From Candidatus Eiseniibacteriota bacterium (GTDB lineage Bacteria; Eisenbacteria; RBG-16-71-46): DNA of 19,635 bases. Location: NCBI GenBank assembly GCA_021414165.1, contig JAIOPA010000147.1, positions 1 through 19,635 of the forward strand. The letters run 5' to 3'. The notes under the pieces are model-generated. The model was not told the DNA's origin and did no database searches. It was given only the letters and a program-made list of their open reading frames with translations. Numbering within the stretch: position 1 is the stretch's first letter; each line of letters opens with the position of its first letter. The position numbers and the translations under genes were made by a program. Below, piece by piece: positions 17,270-19,635 of the stretch.

Positions 17270-19628
17270 CGCAGCCTCGCCACGGTCACGCCTCGCCCAC
17301 CTTCGTGTCCCTCACCCCAACGATGCGACTCCACCTGGGGATGCGTCTTCAAGTGCTTGCGCACGGCATTGCTCAGAGCGCCCGTGCCGATGCCATGGAT
17401 GATGCGCACCTCGTGCAGTCCCGACAGCACCGCACGATCGAGCGCATGATCCACCGTGCCGATCGCCTCGGTCACGTCCATGCCGCGCAGGTCGGCCTCG
17501 AGCGGCGGCGGTTCGTCGCTGGCCTCGTAGCGCGCCGACGGCCCGCGCGTCTTGCTGACCGGCGCGGCGTCCGCCGCGGCCAGGCGGCTCACATGAGATT
17601 GGATGCTGAAACTGCCGCGGCGGAGCGTCACGCGGCCCTCGGCGTCGGGACCACTCACGAACGTGGCCTCGAAGCCCAGGTCGGTCACGCGCACGCGCGC
17701 GCCCGGCGTGAGTGTGGCCGGCTTGTTCGGCGTCACGGTCTCGGGTAGCCCGAGTGCCGCCGGACTGGCCGCGGCCTGGAGCCCCGTGGCCGAACGCTCC
17801 ACGCTCGTCATCTGATCGCGCAGCGCGTCGGCATCGGCGCGCGACTTGTCCTTCTTCTTGGCCTCGCGCTGCACGGTCTGCCACAGCTCACGAGAACGCG
17901 CCAACAACTGCTCGCTCTCCACCGTGAGCCGGCGGCGCAGTTCGGCGAGCGAGCGCTTGGCCTCCTCGGCCGTCTCGCGATGATGCTGCGCGGCACGCTC
18001 GGCCTCGGCCTTGGCGGCGGCGAGCTGTGCGCGCTCCTCATTGGCGGCGGCGAGACATCGCCGACCTCGGCCAGCAACCGCTCGAGTGCGCGCGTCTCAT
18101 CGGGCGTGAGCGTCCGCGCGCGCTGCAGCAACGCCTCGGGGAATCCCAACCGGCCGGCCACATCGAGCGCATGGCTCGCGCCGGGCACGCCGCGGCGGAA
18201 GCGATAGCGCGACGTGAGCGTCTCCAGATCGAACTCGAGCGAGCCGTTCACCACCCCCGGCACCTCGCTCGCCACACGCTTGAGACTCCCCAGGTGCGTG
18301 GTGATCACACCCCACGAACCCGCCGCGGCCACGTGCTCGACGAGCGCGCGGCCCAGTGCGGCACCCTCCTCGGGATCGGTGCCCGCGCCCAACTCGTCGG
18401 CCAAGAGCAACGTGCGCGGGCCGGCCGCTTCAGCCATGGCCTTCAACGCCAAGAGATGCGCCGCGAACGTGGACAGACCGCGATCGACCGACTGCTCATC
18501 GCCGAGGTCGGCACGGATCTCATCGATGGTGGGCAGCTCACTGCCCTCGGCGCACAGCACCGGCAGCCCCGCATGCGCGAGCGCGACCGCAAGGCCCACG
18601 GTCTTGAGCAGCACGGTCTTGCCGCCCATGTTGGGGCCCGACACGAGCAGCAGGCGGCCCTCGTCGCCAAGCTCCAGATCGAGCGGCACGACCGACGCCG
18701 CACGCTCGCCCATGGCCAGGATGGGATGACGCGCGCTGCGCAATCGCAGTCGCGTGCCGCCCGGCGTGAGCGCGAGCCCCCCGAACTCCACGGCCCACAC
18801 CGCGGCCGCGCGCAGCGCATCGAGAGCCGCGAGCGTGTCCTCGAGCGCCAGCAACGCGGGTGCGGAGCCGAACACCGCGGCGGCCAACTCGCGCAGGATG
18901 CGGCGCTCCTCGGCGAGCGCGTCGGCGCGCATCTCGAGCAAACGGTTGTTGGCCTCGCAGACCTCGAGCGGTTCCACGAACAACGACTGCCCACTGTTCG
19001 AGGTGTCATGCACGATGCCCTGCTTGCGCACGAAGCCGGCCGCGGGCACCAGCGCCACGAAGCGATCGGCGAAGCGCGTCACATAGCTGCCCGCACCGTG
19101 CCCGGCGGCCCAGCGCTCGAGCTGGCGATGCAGCGTGCGCTCACCGTCGTGCACGCCACGGCGCGCGCGCGCCAAGGCCGGCGACGCATCATCGCGCACG
19201 CGGCCATCGGCATCGATCGTGGCCGCGATGCGATCGCGCAGCACGGTGAGCACCGGTAGTTCGTCCACCTGTGCGGTGAGCCTGGGGAAGCGCTGGCGCC
19301 GCGCGTTCTCCTGCCATGCGGCGCGCGTGCGTTCACCGGCGGTGAGCCAGTCGGCGACGATCGCGAACAACTCGGGATCGAGTGCGTCGCGGGCGTCGTC
19401 CTCGAAGATCTCGCTCAACGCGCTCGGCGCGGCGAAGCACCACGGCTCGGGCTCACGCTGGCGGCGGATCGCCTCGCTCATGCGCTCGCACGCCTCGTTC
19501 CGTAGCGCCGGATCGGCGATCGGCATCGCCGCACCGAGCGCTGCGCGCGCGCGCGGACTCGTGGCGCGCGTGCTCAGCGCCGCCGTGACGCGCGGGAATT
19601 CGAGGAGTTCGAGGGAATGCGGATGCAC
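17266..19628 (-). CDS. mutS2: MutS2 endonuclease/ATPase with Smr domain; apparent frameshift near 18052
   Basis: MutS2 family, linked to suppression of recombination and, in Bacillus subtilis, to splitting of collided ribosomes. The N-terminal part (19628 to about 18055) has the MutS-like core and clamp. It contains SNSGQSLFVEPLEV near 210-223, Walker A GPNMGGKT (331-338), and Walker B/signature LLADELGAGTDPEEG (408-422). At about residue 526 the frame breaks. The following part (about 18055-17266) is in the -1 frame and is a convincing continuation. It has an Ala/Glu/Arg coiled coil, a KOW-like region (RVRVTDLGFEATFV) and a full Smr domain (DLRGMDVTEAIGTVDHALDR ... IIHGIGTGALSNAVRKHL). Together they equal a normal MutS2 of about 787 residues, so one base appears to be missing. 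Start GTG 19628 fits the family (HSLELLEF near the N-terminus) but is 7 nt from the window edge. The stop overlaps the dnaG start. Confidence 0.93.
18011..18054. repeat. 14-bp direct repeat in mutS2 at the frameshift
   Basis: TTGGCGGCGGCGAG occurs at 18011-18024 and 18041-18054, exactly 30 bp apart (10 codons). The reading-frame break lies at the edge of the second copy. On the coding strand each copy reads CTCGCCGCCGCCAA. Confidence 0.85.
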
Positions 19629-19635
19629 GGAGACG

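Noticed and set aside
15635..17449. 604-residue plus-strand ORF opposite dnaG and the mutS2 end
   Set aside because: Antisense shadow crossing the boundary of two real genes, with no recognisable motif.
18041..18062. Programmed ribosomal frameshift in mutS2
   Set aside because: No X-XXY-YYZ slippery heptamer and no downstream pseudoknot are evident, and MutS2 is not known to use recoding.

Overview
The window is dense, high-G+C bacterial chromosome with housekeeping content. I see no insertion sequence, phage gene, integrase or CRISPR array. The gene set (tmRNA-free stable RNA genes, dnaG-rpoD, mutS2, recJ-rel-dtd-maf), the long Arg/Ala-rich antisense ORF shadows and the near absence of intergenic space indicate a free-living high-G+C Gram-negative-type bacterium. 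The small lipoprotein with a lipobox fits this. Gemmatimonadota is my best guess from the look of the proteins, but this is inference and needs a 16S or marker-gene check.

Layout. (1) 1-2484, plus strand: the 3' part of a hybrid histidine kinase (PAS, HisKA, HATPase, two receivers, HPt), cut by the window edge. It converges on the next block with 21 bp between stop codons. (2) 12780 down to 2506, minus strand: one continuous co-directional block about 10 kb long. It begins at a recognisable promoter and reads tRNA(CAT), tRNA-Val(CAC), zinc-ribbon coiled-coil protein, patatin-like phospholipase, RNase HI, RNase P RNA, membrane TPR protein, RecJ, bifunctional Rel, D-aminoacyl-tRNA deacylase, Maf. 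Gaps are at most about 50 nt and several genes overlap by 4 nt. (3) 12834-13574, plus strand: a small lipoprotein diverging from the tRNA promoter, ending at a strong hairpin shared with rpoD. (4) 19628 down to 13650, minus strand: mutS2-dnaG-rpoD, a variant of the macromolecular-synthesis operon.

How the genes fit together. The large minus-strand block is weighted to RNA and nucleotide quality control. It has two tRNAs, the RNA subunit of the enzyme that matures tRNA 5' ends, RNase HI, RecJ exonuclease, the (p)ppGpp synthetase/hydrolase, a D-aminoacyl-tRNA deacylase and a Maf house-cleaning pyrophosphatase. The second block couples primase and the housekeeping sigma factor with MutS2.

Most notable points. 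RNase P RNA is packed with only 2 nt after the rnhA stop and no space before the next ATG. A 10-bp hairpin lies inside the first codons of that next gene. The patatin-like protein carries about four membrane helices between its catalytic Ser and Asp. Two otherwise well-preserved genes (mutS2 and the patatin gene) each contain an apparent one-base deletion, which more likely reflects sequence error than decay. I did not find a convincing new defence or biosynthetic system here.
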